A stretch of DNA of 64,000 nt from Gigantopelta aegis (Eukaryota; Mollusca; Gastropoda; Neomphalida; Peltospiridae), in NCBI RefSeq assembly GCF_016097555.1, contig NC_054701.1:28995935-29059934 (forward strand). The letters are read 5' to 3'. The first letter of the stretch is position 1, and every line of letters begins with the position of its first letter. Made by a program: the position numbers and the translations under genes. Shown here one piece after another: positions 35,113 to 46,361 of this stretch. Below the pieces are notes generated by a model that saw only the letters and a program-made list of their open reading frames with translations, ran no database searches and was not told the DNA's origin.

Positions 35113-36000
35113 ATGCCAAGACTAAGCCTGCCGAAATGAAACATTGCAATAGGCCGCCTCCAGTTAAGTCAATCGCAGTCAGCAGTCGCACACCACATGA
35201 ACATCCATCAGAGCACCATTTCACATCTCTGGGACAGGTACCAGCAGTTTCAATCAGCTGAAGACTAGCCCAGAAGTTGAAGACCTTGCATAACAACTGC
35301 AGCACAAGATCTCTACATCCGGGTTCTGCACTTGCGTCACCGAACTGCCACAGCAACGAACACTGCTGGACGCATACCTGGTTTGAGAAGGGTGTCTGCA
35401 CAAATCATTCGGAACTGACTTTGAGAAGCTGGTTTACGGGCTAGGAGACCGTATGTTGGCCCCGTCCTGCGGCGTCAGCATCGACATTTATGTGTTCGCT
35501 GGTGCACGAATGTACAGGGGTAGAACTTGGGAAACTGGTGGCGAGTATGGTTCAGCAACGAGTCACATTTCCATCTACAGCGACGTGATGGACGACAACG
35601 TGTTTACAGACGCCGCAATGAACATTTTGCCAACAACTGCATCACCCAAGTTGACAGATTTGGTGGAGGGAGTGTCATGATGTGGGGAGCCATCTCATAC
35701 ACCGGCAGAAGTGAACTTGTGTTCGTACAAGGCAACCTGACAGCTGTACACTACCGGGATGAAATTCTTCGCCATCACATGCTTCCCATTTTGGATCGAT
35801 AGAGAGAACTCTTACAGCAGGACAATGCCAGGCCACATACGGCACGTGTAACAATGAATTTCCTACAGAATGATAACATTAATGTGCTGTCATGGCCATC
35901 AAGCTCGCCAGATCTCAACCCCACTGAACATCTATTGGACGAACTGGACAGACGTGTACGCCAGCGTGACCCGGAGCCTCAGACGCTTCCGCAACTGTGC
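35113..36000 (+). pseudogene. Tc1-like transposase, left half of foldback, broken
   Basis: From ATG at 35113 the Tc1 pattern can be followed in pieces: MPRLSL, STISHLWDRYQQF, GRIPGLRRVS, GLRARRPYVGPVLR, RVWFSNESHFHLQRRDGRQR, FGGGSVMMWGAISYTGR, QDNARPHTARV, SPDLNPTEHLLDELDR. Several stops and shifts interrupt it. The first catalytic Asp of the usual FSDES is Asn (FSNES). The coding part stops at the foldback junction near 36000, so the C-terminus is lost. Confidence 0.88.
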
Positions 36001-36001
36001 G

Positions 36002-36535
36002 TCATCTCCTTGGCATAGAGTCTCTGAATCCTGGCACGTGGAATCCTAACCCATTCTTCCTGCAGTGCATGTGACAGTTGCGGAAGCGTCTGAGGCTCCG
36101 GGTCCACAGCCAGTTTCCCAAGTTCCACCCCTGTATATTCTTGCACCAACGAACACGTAAATGTTGATGTTGATGTCGCAGGACGGGGCCAACATACGGT
36201 CTCCTAGCCCGTAAACCAGCTTCTCGAAGTTGGTTCCGAATGGTTTGTGCAGACACCCTTCTCAAACCAGGTATGCATCCAGCAGTGTTTGTTGCTGTGG
36301 CAGTTCGGTTACGCAAGTGCAGAACCCGGATATAGCAATCTTGTGCTGCAGTTGTTATGCGAGGTCTTCCACTTCTGGGCTGGTCTTCAGCTGATTGAAA
36401 CTGCTGGTACCTGTCCCAGAGAGGTGAAATGATGCTCTGATGGACGTTCATGTGGCATGTGACTGCTGACTGCAATTCACCTAACTGGAGGTGGCCTATT
36501 GCAATGTTTCGATTTGGCAGGTTTAGTCTTGGCAT
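36002..36535 (-). CDS. DNA-binding-only Tc1 transposase derivative
   Basis: An uninterrupted 177-codon frame starting at ATG 36533-36535. It keeps the whole N-terminal DNA-binding part: first helix-turn-helix (NIAIGHLQLGELQSAV and SIISPLWDRYQQF), the GRPR-type linker (RSGRPRITTAAQ), second helix-turn-helix (RVSAQTIRNQLREAGL), then RARRPYVGPVLRHQHQHLRV. A deletion removes the whole catalytic DDE region and the frame ends in a short unrelated-frame tail. If expressed it could bind Tc1 ends without cutting, like known truncated transposase repressors. It may simply be decaying, but it has no stop while its neighbour has several. Confidence 0.6.
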   Translation of the reverse strand: MPRLNLPNRNIAIGHLQLGELQSAVTCHMNVHQSIISPLWDRYQQFQSAEDQPRSGRPRITTAAQDCYIRVLHLRNRTATATNTAGCIPGLRRVSAQTIRNQLREAGLRARRPYVGPVLRHQHQHLRVRWCKNIQGWNLGNWLWTRSLRRFRNCHMHCRKNGLGFHVPGFRDSMPRR

Positions 36536-36916
36536 CTTGTAACTCGTCTACATCGAAATGGAAATGAGGCATCATTGCGAGCATTGCAGCTTTAAATACC
36601 CATCACTACCCCAATCTTTTCCCCAAGTTTCACATGCATTTGACAAAATCTGACCATTTCACGCTGATTTCCTGCAATTGTTGCACAATGTGCGTTAAGT
36701 TTGTTTTAGGGTACATTTGGGCATGCTGTCCCATTCCAGGAACATTAACAAACATGGTCATTCAGCAACATTATAGAAAAAAATGATATTTTGTAAAATC
36801 AAACACTTTTCTTCTTACCCTATCACCTATGCGTTTCTTTTTTGACAGAGTATATTTTAATGAATCTGTATACATTATTGATTACTGTATAAATATCATT
36901 GGTTCCAAACATTTAC

Positions 36917-37239
36917 CAGGGTTTCTAGATTATGGTAGCCCCACTCCCATGGCTAGTGATATTTAATGTTGGGCTAGTAAATAACTACTATTGCCATGCC
37001 TGATGGCTAATGAAAACAAAACAAGTCAACTGTTGCAGTTAAGTCTATTTTGTAAATATGAATATTCTGTCCCCACCCCATCTCCCTCTTTAGGTGACAT
37101 ATCTGATTATTACTATTATTGAGTAAAATTGTATTAACTTAAAGTAAAGTAGGGCTAGTGAATTTTTAATTAGGCTAGTAAATTTTAAAAATCACTGATC
37201 CCATGGCTAGTGGATTTTATAAAAATTCTAGAAGCCCTG
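36917..37239. mobile_element. MITE with CAGGGTTTCTAGA ends and 7-bp target duplication
   Basis: 323 bp with ends CAGGGTTTCTAGATT and the inverse AATTCTAGAAGCCCTG. Flanked by CATTTAC on both sides (36910-36916, 37240-37246). The interior has repeated GGCTAGTGA/GGCTAGTAAA words. No transposase. Confidence 0.75.
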
Positions 37240-37294
37240 CATTTACATAACATTCCCACGGGATCTATTTGAGCTGCATATGCATCTACTGTAC

Positions 37295-37430
37295 CAGGGC
37301 TCACACACGAACAAATTTTGGTTTAGCCAATTTTCAAATATTAAAATGTGGATATTTTATTAGCCAAGGACTACATGTTGTAGCCATAAATAAAAATTTT
37401 TTTTAGCAATTGGCTAATTTGGCAGTGGAC
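37295..37430. mobile_element. Small AGGGCTC-ended MITE, right end lost
   Basis: Starts CAGGGCTCACACACG and contains TTAGCCAAGGA and TTGGCTAATTTGGCAGTGGA, as in the copy at 47278-47402. The terminal GAGCCCTG of that copy is missing here. Confidence 0.6.
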
Positions 37431-37558
37431 ATACCCAAGCCTCAGAATTTCAAATTTCATGGGAAATACTTTTTCAGTTCTGTACCCTATGAACCCATTG
37501 GAAAACAATTTCAGAATCCTGGTAATAGCTCTAATGGATCATGTTACATGATACTGGC

Positions 37559-38852
37559 TTTATGTAACCTATCACTATGTACCTGTATGTGTTGTAGGCA
37601 GCTCATATCACAAAGTTTATAATCAAACTCTGTGGCCATTTGTTGTAGTGGCAGCATTTTTGTATCCTAGTCATCTGGGCCCATGCTAATGATGTCACAT
37701 GCATACAGTTTGTATGGTGTTGTCATGACATTAGTGTCTCAGAGACTCTGTTAGATTCTCGAGTCTAGATTCTAAAAGTTTTATAAGCATTAGGCCAGGT
37801 CGATTTTATATGTTCCACTCATTTATGCCTTCACTGTTCTGGGGGCAGGATAAAGCCCAGTGGTAAAGCACTTGCTTGATGGCTATCGGTCTAGCATTAA
37901 TCAAACACCAGTGGGTCCATTGTTCTATTTCTTGTTCCAACCAGTGCTCCACAACTGGTATAACAAAGGCCATGGTATATACATGTACTATCCTGTCTGT
38001 AGGATGTTATATATAAAAGATCCCTTCCTGCTAATTGGAAAGAGTATCCCATTGCGTGGTGACAGTGAGTTTCTTCTCTCATCTGTAGTCGGTACCATGT
38101 AACCATAAATAACGTGTTGAATGTGTCCTTAAATAAAACATTCGTCCATCACTGCTTTGGGACAGGAACAGGAAACTTTCTCTTTTGAGTAGAATCATAT
38201 TTTTGAACATGTTCAGGAGCAGCAGAGTCATAGAGTGATGTGACAAGGTAATGGGTTTCTTGTCTCACCACACAATAACACCAACTGTTCCACTTACCAT
38301 GGGGACGATTTGAATTATTTGGACTGTGCATCTATTGTGTTCACCAGAATAAACCAGATAGATTCTATAAAGTTATCTTTGATGCCTATTGAATATCTAC
38401 ATATACATGTAGGTGGGTGGGGTTTGTTTTTTTGCTTTGTTTTTTCTACTTAACTTTCATAAAAATAAATCCAAAACCCCCAAAGTTTTAATGAGGAGGT
38501 GATCATTTTGTCAATAAAGCCGAGAAAATTATAAACATTATTGAGCAAACAGTATGTCGGTCATGGTTTCTTTGTTTTTATTTTGTATGAAAACATAATG
38601 ATTCATTTCTGACCTCTGCATTTGGCTTTTCATATGGCTTTGTAACTGCATTCTTGCACACTTCTTTTGTATGCCTATTCTGTGATGCAACCTATTCATC
38701 GCTCCACGTGTGTGATGAAGACAGAAGTTGACATTCTGAATCCCAATCAAATGTCCTTAATCTTCCTGGACCAGCCTTTGTTCATTGGTAGGGGCAAGAA
38801 AACATGCTGGAGGCAATAAATAAACTAATTAGTACAGCTTTCTGTGCTTTAA
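37559..38852. repeat. Segmental duplication block C, copy 2
   Basis: Copy of 30557-32400 without the internal family M insertion; it ends where family M copy 4 begins. It contains the uninterrupted SINE at 37843-38142. No host gene recognised. Confidence 0.85.
37843..38142 (+). mobile_element. SINE of block C, uninterrupted (empty site for M)
   Basis: Head GATAAAGCCCAGTGGTAAAG, body TATAAAAGATCCCTTCC, tail CCTTAAATAAAACATTC. It reads straight through CTGTCTGTAGGATGTT where the copy at 30875 has an M insertion. Confidence 0.82.
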
Positions 38853-39690
38853 GGTAGTACTAAATCAAATAATTTCTGACTGGGTCAAAGTTGGAGGTGC
38901 ACCCAACTTTTCATAGAGAAGTGAACACTACAAGTCCTGTGATTGAAAGAAGTGTTTTATTTAACGACGCACTCAACACATTTTATTTACGGTTATATGG
39001 CGTCAGACATATGGTTAAGGACCACACAGATTTTGAGAGGAAACCCGCTGTCGCCACTACATGGGCTACTCTTCCGATTGGCAGCAAGGGATCTTTTATT
39101 TGCGCTTCCCACAGGCAGGATAGCACAAACCATGGCCTTTGTTGAACCAGTTATGGATCACTGGTCGGTGCAAGTGGTTTACACCTACCTATTGAGCCTT
39201 GCGGAGCACTCACTCAGGGTTTGGAGTCGGTATCTGGATTAAAAATCCCATGCCTCGACTGGGATCCGAACCCAGTACCTACCAGCCTGTAGACCGATGG
39301 CCTGCCACGACGCCACCGAGGCCGGTCCTGTGATTGGTGATAAATGCGAGTGTGTTGGTTGTAAAAAAAAAAAAAAAAAAAATCATCTGGGAAAAAAAAA
39401 AAGCAATTTTATTTCATCTAGTACCACTGTGTCAAGTAGCCTTGTGCTTGAAACATGTATGGGGTACCTATAAAAAAAAAAAAAAAAAAAAAAGTACTCA
39501 GATTTCGTGTGGAACTAAGGTAGTCGTAGAAATGAGCTTGACCTCCAATTTTTTCCAATTCACTTTAAGGGTGAGGGGTGGTAGTATTTATATCTGTGGT
39601 GTTTATGTCGATTGATACGTTGCAGGTAGGAGTTTTAGCCACATATGTTACTATTGTCATCTATGGGATTTGATTTGGTAGTATACACTC
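38853..39690. mobile_element. Family M copy 4, containing a SINE, flanked by TTAA
   Basis: Starts GGTAGTACTAAATC and ends GTATACACTC. TTAA lies on both sides (38849-38852, 39691-39694). Without the inserted SINE and its duplication it is about 447 bp, like the others. It abuts the left end of element P copy 2. Confidence 0.85.
38946..39325 (-). mobile_element. SINE inserted into family M copy 4
   Basis: Same family as 7337-7716, minus orientation. Flanked by TCCTGTGATTG (38935-38945, 39326-39336). The unoccupied M sequence is visible in copy 5 near 46444 (ATCCTGTGATTGGTGATAAA). Confidence 0.93.
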
Positions 39691-40045
39691 TTAAAGGAAT
39701 GCTTAAGCAAGGCTTTTGGACTGGTATGCATACTCAAAGATATATTATGCACATTATTGCTTAATATCAACAAGTATATTATATTTAATTAATAAAACAG
39801 TTAAATGTGACAGCTATTAGATATAATGGGCACAGCCATTTTGTTCCATTCCAGTGAATATGCCCTCTGGTGAGCTGGTGGTTACGTAATACTTAACGCG
39901 TAACGTCAGAAATGAGCCTTAGAACTAGAGAAACACAATCTACCTGTTTTTTGCGGGATGATGAATAGTCATACATTGCAATGTTCTGTAATAATATACA
40001 TCCCAGTAAGCCAGCAGTAAGTACAATGTATATATTATTTTTCAA

Positions 40046-40375
40046 ATCCGGGTCGTTTCGCCTTAAAACCATTTCAAACCCAGTGTTGTTTCGCCCTTAG
40101 ACCTGTTCACCCAGGGTTGGTTTGTTCTAAATCTTATCCGTACCAAGTCGTTTCATCCCAAAAGTGAGTCGATTCGCCCCGATTATATATTTATTAGTGT
40201 ACTTTTTTTTGTTTGTTCATGGATCACAACTACAGTGGACTGATGAACTCTCACCCGGTTTGAACTGTAAAACTAATCAAATAGTTATCCACTAATCCAT
40301 CTATAGTCCTTCCTACAGGGTAGCGACCACCAAGCTAAGGGCCGCAACTCTAAACGTGTTTTATCATTTTGACAC

Positions 40376-40406
<31 letters not shown>

Positions 40407-41539
40407 AATGTTTTATTTAACGACGCACTCAACACATTATATTTACGGTTATATGGTTACGGACCACACAGATTTTGAGAGGAAACCCGCTGTCGCCACT
40501 TCATGGGCTACTCTTTCAGATTAGCAGCAAGGGATCTTTTATTTGCACTTCCCACAGGCAGGATAGCACAAACCATGGTCTTTGTTGAACCAGTTATGGA
40601 TCACTGGTCGGTGCAAGTGGTTTACACCTACCCATTGAGTCTTGCGGAGCACTCACTCAGGGTTTGGAGTCGGTATCTGGATTAAAAAACCCATGCCTCG
40701 ACTGGGATCCGAACCCAGTACCTACCAGCCTGTAGACTGATGGCCTAACCACCACGCCACCGAGACCGGTCATTTTGACAAAAACACGACCTCGAATAGC
40801 TACATGTAGGTTCCGGCTTGCATGTGGTGTTGTCTATCAAAAACCGCAAACTTTGACCCCACTGGAAGTTATTTAATAACATTTACCGATGTCTGCTAAA
40901 TCTGTAGACTTGTAAAGCTTTTGAAAATAAGCCATATGGTCCTGTATTTCTGAACGTGCATTTATGGTATATTCCTCAAATTAACAGCAGGGTTTATAAT
41001 TATTAAATAACATGAATATATCCACATTAGTTATTTAAACGAGATAGAAATACTATAAAACCTTTAAAAATTAAACCAAAAAAACCCTGCAAAACAAAAC
41101 AAAAAAATTCATTAGGCTACACTCAGGCCCGAATTCATTTTTTGGGGGTTTTCCCCCAGTTAATAAATAAGCTAAATAAATCTTTATATGTGTTTGCTTT
41201 CTGTCTGGCAATCCAGCTGTTTACCTTCAGTCACCTGGAACTGGGCAAAATCAGACTAGGCCTACTTGCCTATTTTATGTGTACATTGTGAGAGCAGTGT
41301 AATATACTAGTATATTTAAAATGATGGAACAAATAAAAACAAAGAGGAAATCTTTTATTTTCAGCAGATGTTTCAACCTGAAAAGAAAAGAAAAATCAAT
41401 TAGATCTGCTCAAATTAACCAAATTAAAAAAAGGTCGAAACGACCCTACATGGGGGTAAACTGACTCAGTTAACAGTACGAATGGACCCAGGTCGAAACG
41501 ACACAGGCGATCTAGTAACGGGCAAAACGACCTGTTACC
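40046..41539. mobile_element. Element Q: 1.5-kb element with iterated GTCGTTTCGCC motifs
   Basis: Inserted in P copy 2 with a near-exact 11-bp duplication (TTATTTTTCAA at 40035-40045, TTATTTTTTAA at 41540-41550). The left end reads ATCCGGGTCGTTTCGCC, followed by GTTGTTTCGCCC, GTCGTTTCATCC and GTCGATTCGCCCC. The right end has the inverse forms GGTCGAAACGACCC, GGTCGAAACGACAC and GGGCAAAACGACC. No transposase frame. A SINE sits inside. Confidence 0.75.
40375..40769 (-). mobile_element. SINE inserted into element Q
   Basis: Same family as 7337 and 38946, with a (GAAA)n tail at the left. Flanked by TCATTTTGACA (40364-40374, 40770-40780). Confidence 0.92.
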
Positions 41540-43383
41540 TTATTTTTTAATACAAAATAAAACACCATTGTCAAAGTGGCTGCACAACAAGTCGAAATGA
41601 TAAATCATTTTATTGAACATGCATTAACCTACATACTGAAATGATACACACAGTGTTTTCTTAGTTAATAGGTCTATGCTGTTAGTTGCTTCTACCTGTG
41701 ATTCCTGATTGGCAGGTGTGTATTTGATTGGTAATCAGATGAGCCAATTAATTGACACTGTCTAGACACAAAAATACATACTGGTATTTTGTAATAATAC
41801 CTGTCACCCCTAAAATGGTAATTGACATGGTAAAACTATTGATTAAGTAGATTTTTCCATCTAAAACCAAATTAACTGACCAATTACGTATTCCCAAAGA
41901 AAAGAAAATTATCACTTGGGTATCATGGGTTCTCATTTTTGCTCCAACGTAGCATATCAATAGGCCTAATAGTGTACATTTTTCCTTTGGATTATTTAAC
42001 AGAAAAATACTATAACCCCATTTTGTTCCATTAATGTAACTTGAAATATATTTAAATAGTTTATTATATTATCACATCATTTATGTTGTTTTACAAGTCA
42101 GGTTGATCAAAGAGAAGCGCCTTGTCGAAAATTACTGCGTTTGTTTACACTGTACATACAGGAGATGGTCAGGAGCTGACGTCACTTTGCCCCAAGCTAG
42201 CTGTCCCGGTCACCTCGAAAAGAAAAGAAAATGGCTGCCCCCAGTTAGCAGGAATAATCACGTTTTTTTATTAACACTAAAGTTACACGTTTTTCATTTG
42301 TTAAAGTGTCAGTATGTGTTGGTGGTCTGGGTATGCATCTTTCCAAAAACTAAGGCTCCTGTTTTAGTTTACTCTCCTTTAAAGCAGACTAGCACCCACA
42401 GAGTGCAGAAAGTGTTGTTAACTCTTAATACAGCATGCAGGAATAGCCATGTGCTACAATTTCCATTACCAACTAAATGAACACATGTTTTGAATTGGAG
42501 TAACACTGAGACCTAGCAAGTTATAGTTTGTTTTGTTTAACATCACCACTAGAGCACATTGATTTATTACACCAGGTGAGTGTTCTATAAAAAATTCCAT
42601 TGACGTTGCTCCAACAAATGGTGTGGAAATGTTTCAAGGCTATACTATTTTGCATAAACAGTACAACCACGTTTATGACATCCTGGTATTTGCTGTATTG
42701 TGACAGGCTGTTGGGTCGAAAACTATTTGTTATTAACTCTTTGGGGGGGGGGGGGGGGGATGGGGGCCTTGGGTCCACTGAAGTGTGTTCAATTCAATCC
42801 TTCGATAACCCCTTTTTGTGTGTCATAGGCTAAAAATCACTGTTACATCTATCAAGTGTTTTTCATCAAGGCATTTCAGAAAAAAACAAATTACTATTTA
42901 AAAATGGGTCATGTTTGTTTTTTAATTAACTGTCAGATATATTAATGTAAACACTATTTCCTTCCATACATCTAATAAAAATGTGTTTTTACTGAGACAC
43001 TTTAATCTATTTTGTCTTGTAGGAAGGGGGTGTCGTGCATTACATATGAAGAATGTACATGGGGAGGGGGTACATATGCAAAAATTTATTTGTTTATTGT
43101 AAAATGGATTCAGTCCATGCTCCTAATTGTATTCAATGTACTTTTCAGCATGGAAGATCTTTGTACACCGGTACATGCAGGTGGGGGAGGGAGTAATGAT
43201 TAAATGTACAAAAAGTGTACATGGGGGAGGGGTGGTAAAACAGTCCATAAATACACTATGGATGGCCCCCAATTAGTAGTCTGAAAAACCTCCTGCCTAT
43301 TTTACAGTGACAAAATGGTACACATCTCTCCGCAGAGTTACTTGTGCTTTAGAGCTGTGTGCTCCACATGCTATTGAGAGGGG

Positions 43384-43690
43384 TGAGACGTAGCCCAGTG
43401 GTAAAGCGCTCGCTTGATGTGCGGTCGGGTTGGGATCAATTCAAGTCAGTGGGTTCATTGGGCTATTTGTCGCTCCAGCCAGTGCGCCACAACTTGTACA
43501 TCAAAGGCCGTGGCATGTGCTGTCCTGTCTATGGGATGGTGCATATAAAAGATCCCTTTCTGCTAATCGAAAAGAGTAGCCCATGAAATGGAGACAGCAA
43601 GTTTCCTCCCTCAATATCTGTGTGGTCCGTAACCATATGTCTGACGCCATATAACCTCAAATAAAAAATGTGTCGAGTGTGTAATTTTTT
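43384..43690 (+). mobile_element. GTAGCCC-headed SINE in block D, copy B
   Basis: Duplicate of 33757-34060 with a few substitutions. Confidence 0.85.
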
Positions 43691-43932
43691 GACGGAAAAT
43701 TTGAAAACTTTGTGGTGGAATTGACCAGATGTGTCATAACATCTAGTAGTTAGCACACTAAACATTTTGGCACCCCTTCCCCCTTTTTAAATTTCTATAT
43801 CTGCCCCTAACATTAATAAAACAAACATTTATTCTTCTTTTTTTGTGTGAAGTTCATGGTATGTGTCCTTTCTTTTAAAATGCTACATGCCATTATTTTA
43901 AAGACATTATACAGTAACACCATATTTCACTT

Positions 43933-44425
43933 AGCACCAGAAAAGAGGGCTCCACTCAGCTCCACAGTTGTTTCTGGACAAAAATCCTATTCCAGTTGTG
44001 GATGAGACCAAATTTCTGGGAGTTATATTTGACAGGAAGCTCTCTTTTGTGCCCTATCTTAAATATGTTAAAAAGAAGGGCTTAAAAGCTCTCAATATTT
44101 TAAAAGTTATTGGTAATACAGAATGTGGAGCAGACCGAAAGGTTATGCTCCGTCTGTATAGATCTCTCGTAAAGTCAAAACTTGACTATGGATGCATTGT
44201 GTATGGGCCAGTATGCAAGTCTTACTTGCAGATGCTAGATCCTATACACAATCAGGGCCAAAGGCTTTTGGTGCTTTTAGAACATCTGTAGAGAGCTTGT
44301 ACGTTGATGCCCACGAACCTTTGTTGGGTGCTAGACATGCAAACCTTTCTTTGCAGTATGCCAGCAAGACTAAATCATTGCCAAAGCATCCAACACATCA
44401 AGCAGTGTTTGATAACAAATATATA
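43933..44425 (+). pseudogene. LINE reverse transcriptase fragment, duplicate copy
   Basis: Near-identical to 34305-34797, including the frameshift after IHNQGQRLLVLLEHL, and likewise followed by Tc1 sequence. This shows that the LINE fragment and the Tc1 insertion both predate the segmental duplication. Confidence 0.87.
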
Positions 44426-45017
44426 GTCTGTCAAAAAAGAAATGCATAGGTGATAGGGAAAGAAGAGAAGTGTTTGATTTTACAAAATATAGTTTTTTTT
44501 GTATAATGTTGCTGAATGACCATGTTTGTTATGGTTCCTGGAATGGGACAGTATGCCCAAATGCACCCTAAAACTAATTTAATGCACGTTGTGCAACAAT
44601 TCTAGGAAATCAGCGTGAAATAGTCAGATTTTGGCGAATGCACGTGAAACTTGGGGAAAAGATTGGGGTAGTGATGGGTATTAAAGCTGCAATGCTCGCA
44701 ATGATGCCTCATTTCCATTTCGATGTAGACGAGGTACAACATGCCAAGACTAAGCCTGCCGAATCGAAACATTGCAATAGGCCGCCTCCAGTTAAGTCAA
44801 TTGCAGTCAGCAGTCGCACACCACATGAACCTCCATCAGAGCACCATTTCACATCTCTGGGACAGGTACCAGCAGTTTCAATTAGCTGAAGACCAGCCCA
44901 GAAGTGGAAGACCTCGCATAACAACTGCAGCACAAGATCGCTATATCCGGGTTCTGCACTTGCGTAACTGAACTACCACAGTAGCGAACACTGCAAGAAT
45001 GTACAGGGGTAGAACTT
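44426..45017 (+). mobile_element. Truncated Tc1-like element, duplicate of the foldback's left end
   Basis: Starts GTCTGTCAAAAAAGAAATGC (end slightly mutated) and follows 34798 onward, with a deletion of about 170 bp near 44994. It stops at about 45017 where block C sequence resumes. No right end. Confidence 0.85.
44741..44971 (+). pseudogene. Tc1 transposase N-terminal DNA-binding fragment
   Basis: 76 codons: MPRLSLPNRNIAIGRL, STISHLWDRYQQF, RSGRPRITTAAQDRYIR, then a stop after HLRN. This is the first helix-turn-helix and GRPR linker only; everything else has been deleted. Confidence 0.8.
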
Positions 45018-46361
45018 GTATCCTGTGATCATCGGAACCCATTGGAAAACAATTTCAGAATCCTGGTAATAGCTCTAGTGGATCATGTTACATGATACTG
45101 GCTTTATGTAACCTATCACTATGTACCTGTATGTGTTGTAGGCAGCCCATATCACAAAGTTTATAATCAAACTCTGTGGCCATTTCTTGTAGTGGCAGCA
45201 TTTTTGTATCTTAGTCATCTGGGCCCATGCTTATAAAACTTTTTAGAGTCTAGACTCAATCTCTAATGAAGTCACATGCATACAGTTTGTATGGTGTTGT
45301 CATGACATTAGTGTCTCAGAGACTATTAGATTCTCGAGTCAAGATTCTAAAAGTTTTATAAGCATTAGACCAGGTCGATTTTATATGTTCCACTCATTTA
45401 TGCCTTCACTGTTCTGGGGGCAGGATAAAGCCCAGTGGTAAAGCACTTGCTTGATGGCTATCGGTCTAGCATTAATCAAACATCAGTGCGTCCATTGTTC
45501 TATTTCTTGTTCCAACCAGTGCTCCACAACAGGTATAACAAAGGCCATGGTATATACATGTACTATCCTGTCTGTAGGATGTTATATATAAAAGATCCCT
45601 TCCTGCTAATCGGAAAGAGTAGCCCATTGTGTGGTGACAGTGAGTTTCTTCTCTCATCTGTAGTCGGTACCATGTAACCATAAATAACGTGTTGAATGTG
45701 TCCTTAAATAAAACATTCGTTCATCACTGGTTTGGACAGGAACAGAAAACTTTTTCTTTTGAGTACAACTATATTTTTGAACATGTTCAGGAGCAGCAGA
45801 GTCATAGAGTGATGTGACAAGGTAATGGGTTTCTTGTCTCACCACACAATAACACCAACTGTTCCACTTACCATGGGAACGATTTGAATTATTTGGACTG
45901 TGCACCTATTGTGTTCACCAGAATAAACCAGATAGATTCTATAAAGTTATCTTTGATGCCTATTGAATATCTACATATACATGTAGGTGGGTGGGGTTTT
46001 TTTTTTTGCTTTATTGTTTTTTCTACTTAACTTTCATAAAAATAAATCCAAAACCCCCAAAGTTTTAATGAGGAGGTTTCTTTGTTTTTATTCTGTATGA
46101 AACATAACGATTAATTTCTGACCTCTGCATTTGGCTTTTCTTATGGCTTTGTAACTGAATTCTTTCACACTTCTTTTGTATGCCTATTCTGTGATGCAGC
46201 CTATTCATCACTCCACGTGTGTGATGAAGATGGAAGTTGACATTCTGAATCCCAATCAAATGTCCTTAATCTTCGTGGACCAGCCTTTGTTCATTGGTAG
46301 GGGCAAGAAAACATGCTGGAGGCAATAAATAAACTAATTAGTACAGCTTTCTGTGCTTTAA
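45018..46361. repeat. Segmental duplication block C, copy 3
   Basis: Corresponds to 37475-38852 and 30557-32350, with the small MITE intact at 45220-45373 and the uninterrupted SINE at 45414-45718. Ends at family M copy 5. Confidence 0.85.

Larger units (their letters stand above)
34798..36850. mobile_element. Tc1-like foldback: two copies tail to tail, both outer ends are 5' ends
   Basis: Outer ends CTCTGTCAAAAAAGAAACGC and its inverse, with TA on both sides (34796-34797, 36851-36852). The left arm (34798-35538) and right arm (36110-36850) are inverted copies of the same 741 bp. Inside, a second 31-bp inverted pair (35968-35998 / 36074-36104) closes a 75-bp loop. The left half is a nearly full-length Tc1 in plus orientation; the right half is a minus-orientation copy with an internal deletion. 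Neither keeps its own 3' end. It is inserted in the LINE fragment. Confidence 0.9.
39695..42378. mobile_element. Element P, copy 2 (inverted), interrupted by element Q
   Basis: TTAA flanks at 39691-39694 and 42379-42382. Removing element Q (1494 bp) leaves about 1190 bp, matching P copy 1 (1198 bp) in inverse orientation. The empty site TTTTAACCAGACTAGC survives in block C copy 1 near 32355. No transposase. Confidence 0.85.
42383..44425. repeat. Segmental duplication block D, copy B
   Basis: 42383-42570 corresponds to 32357-32530. At 42570 the sequence jumps to the equivalent of 32976, so copy B lacks the SINEs present at 32540-32975. From 42571 it follows copy A closely. No host gene recognised. 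Confidence 0.85.

Noticed and set aside
42103..42480. 125-codon frame
   Set aside because: Lies inside element P copy 2 and is not preserved in P copy 1.
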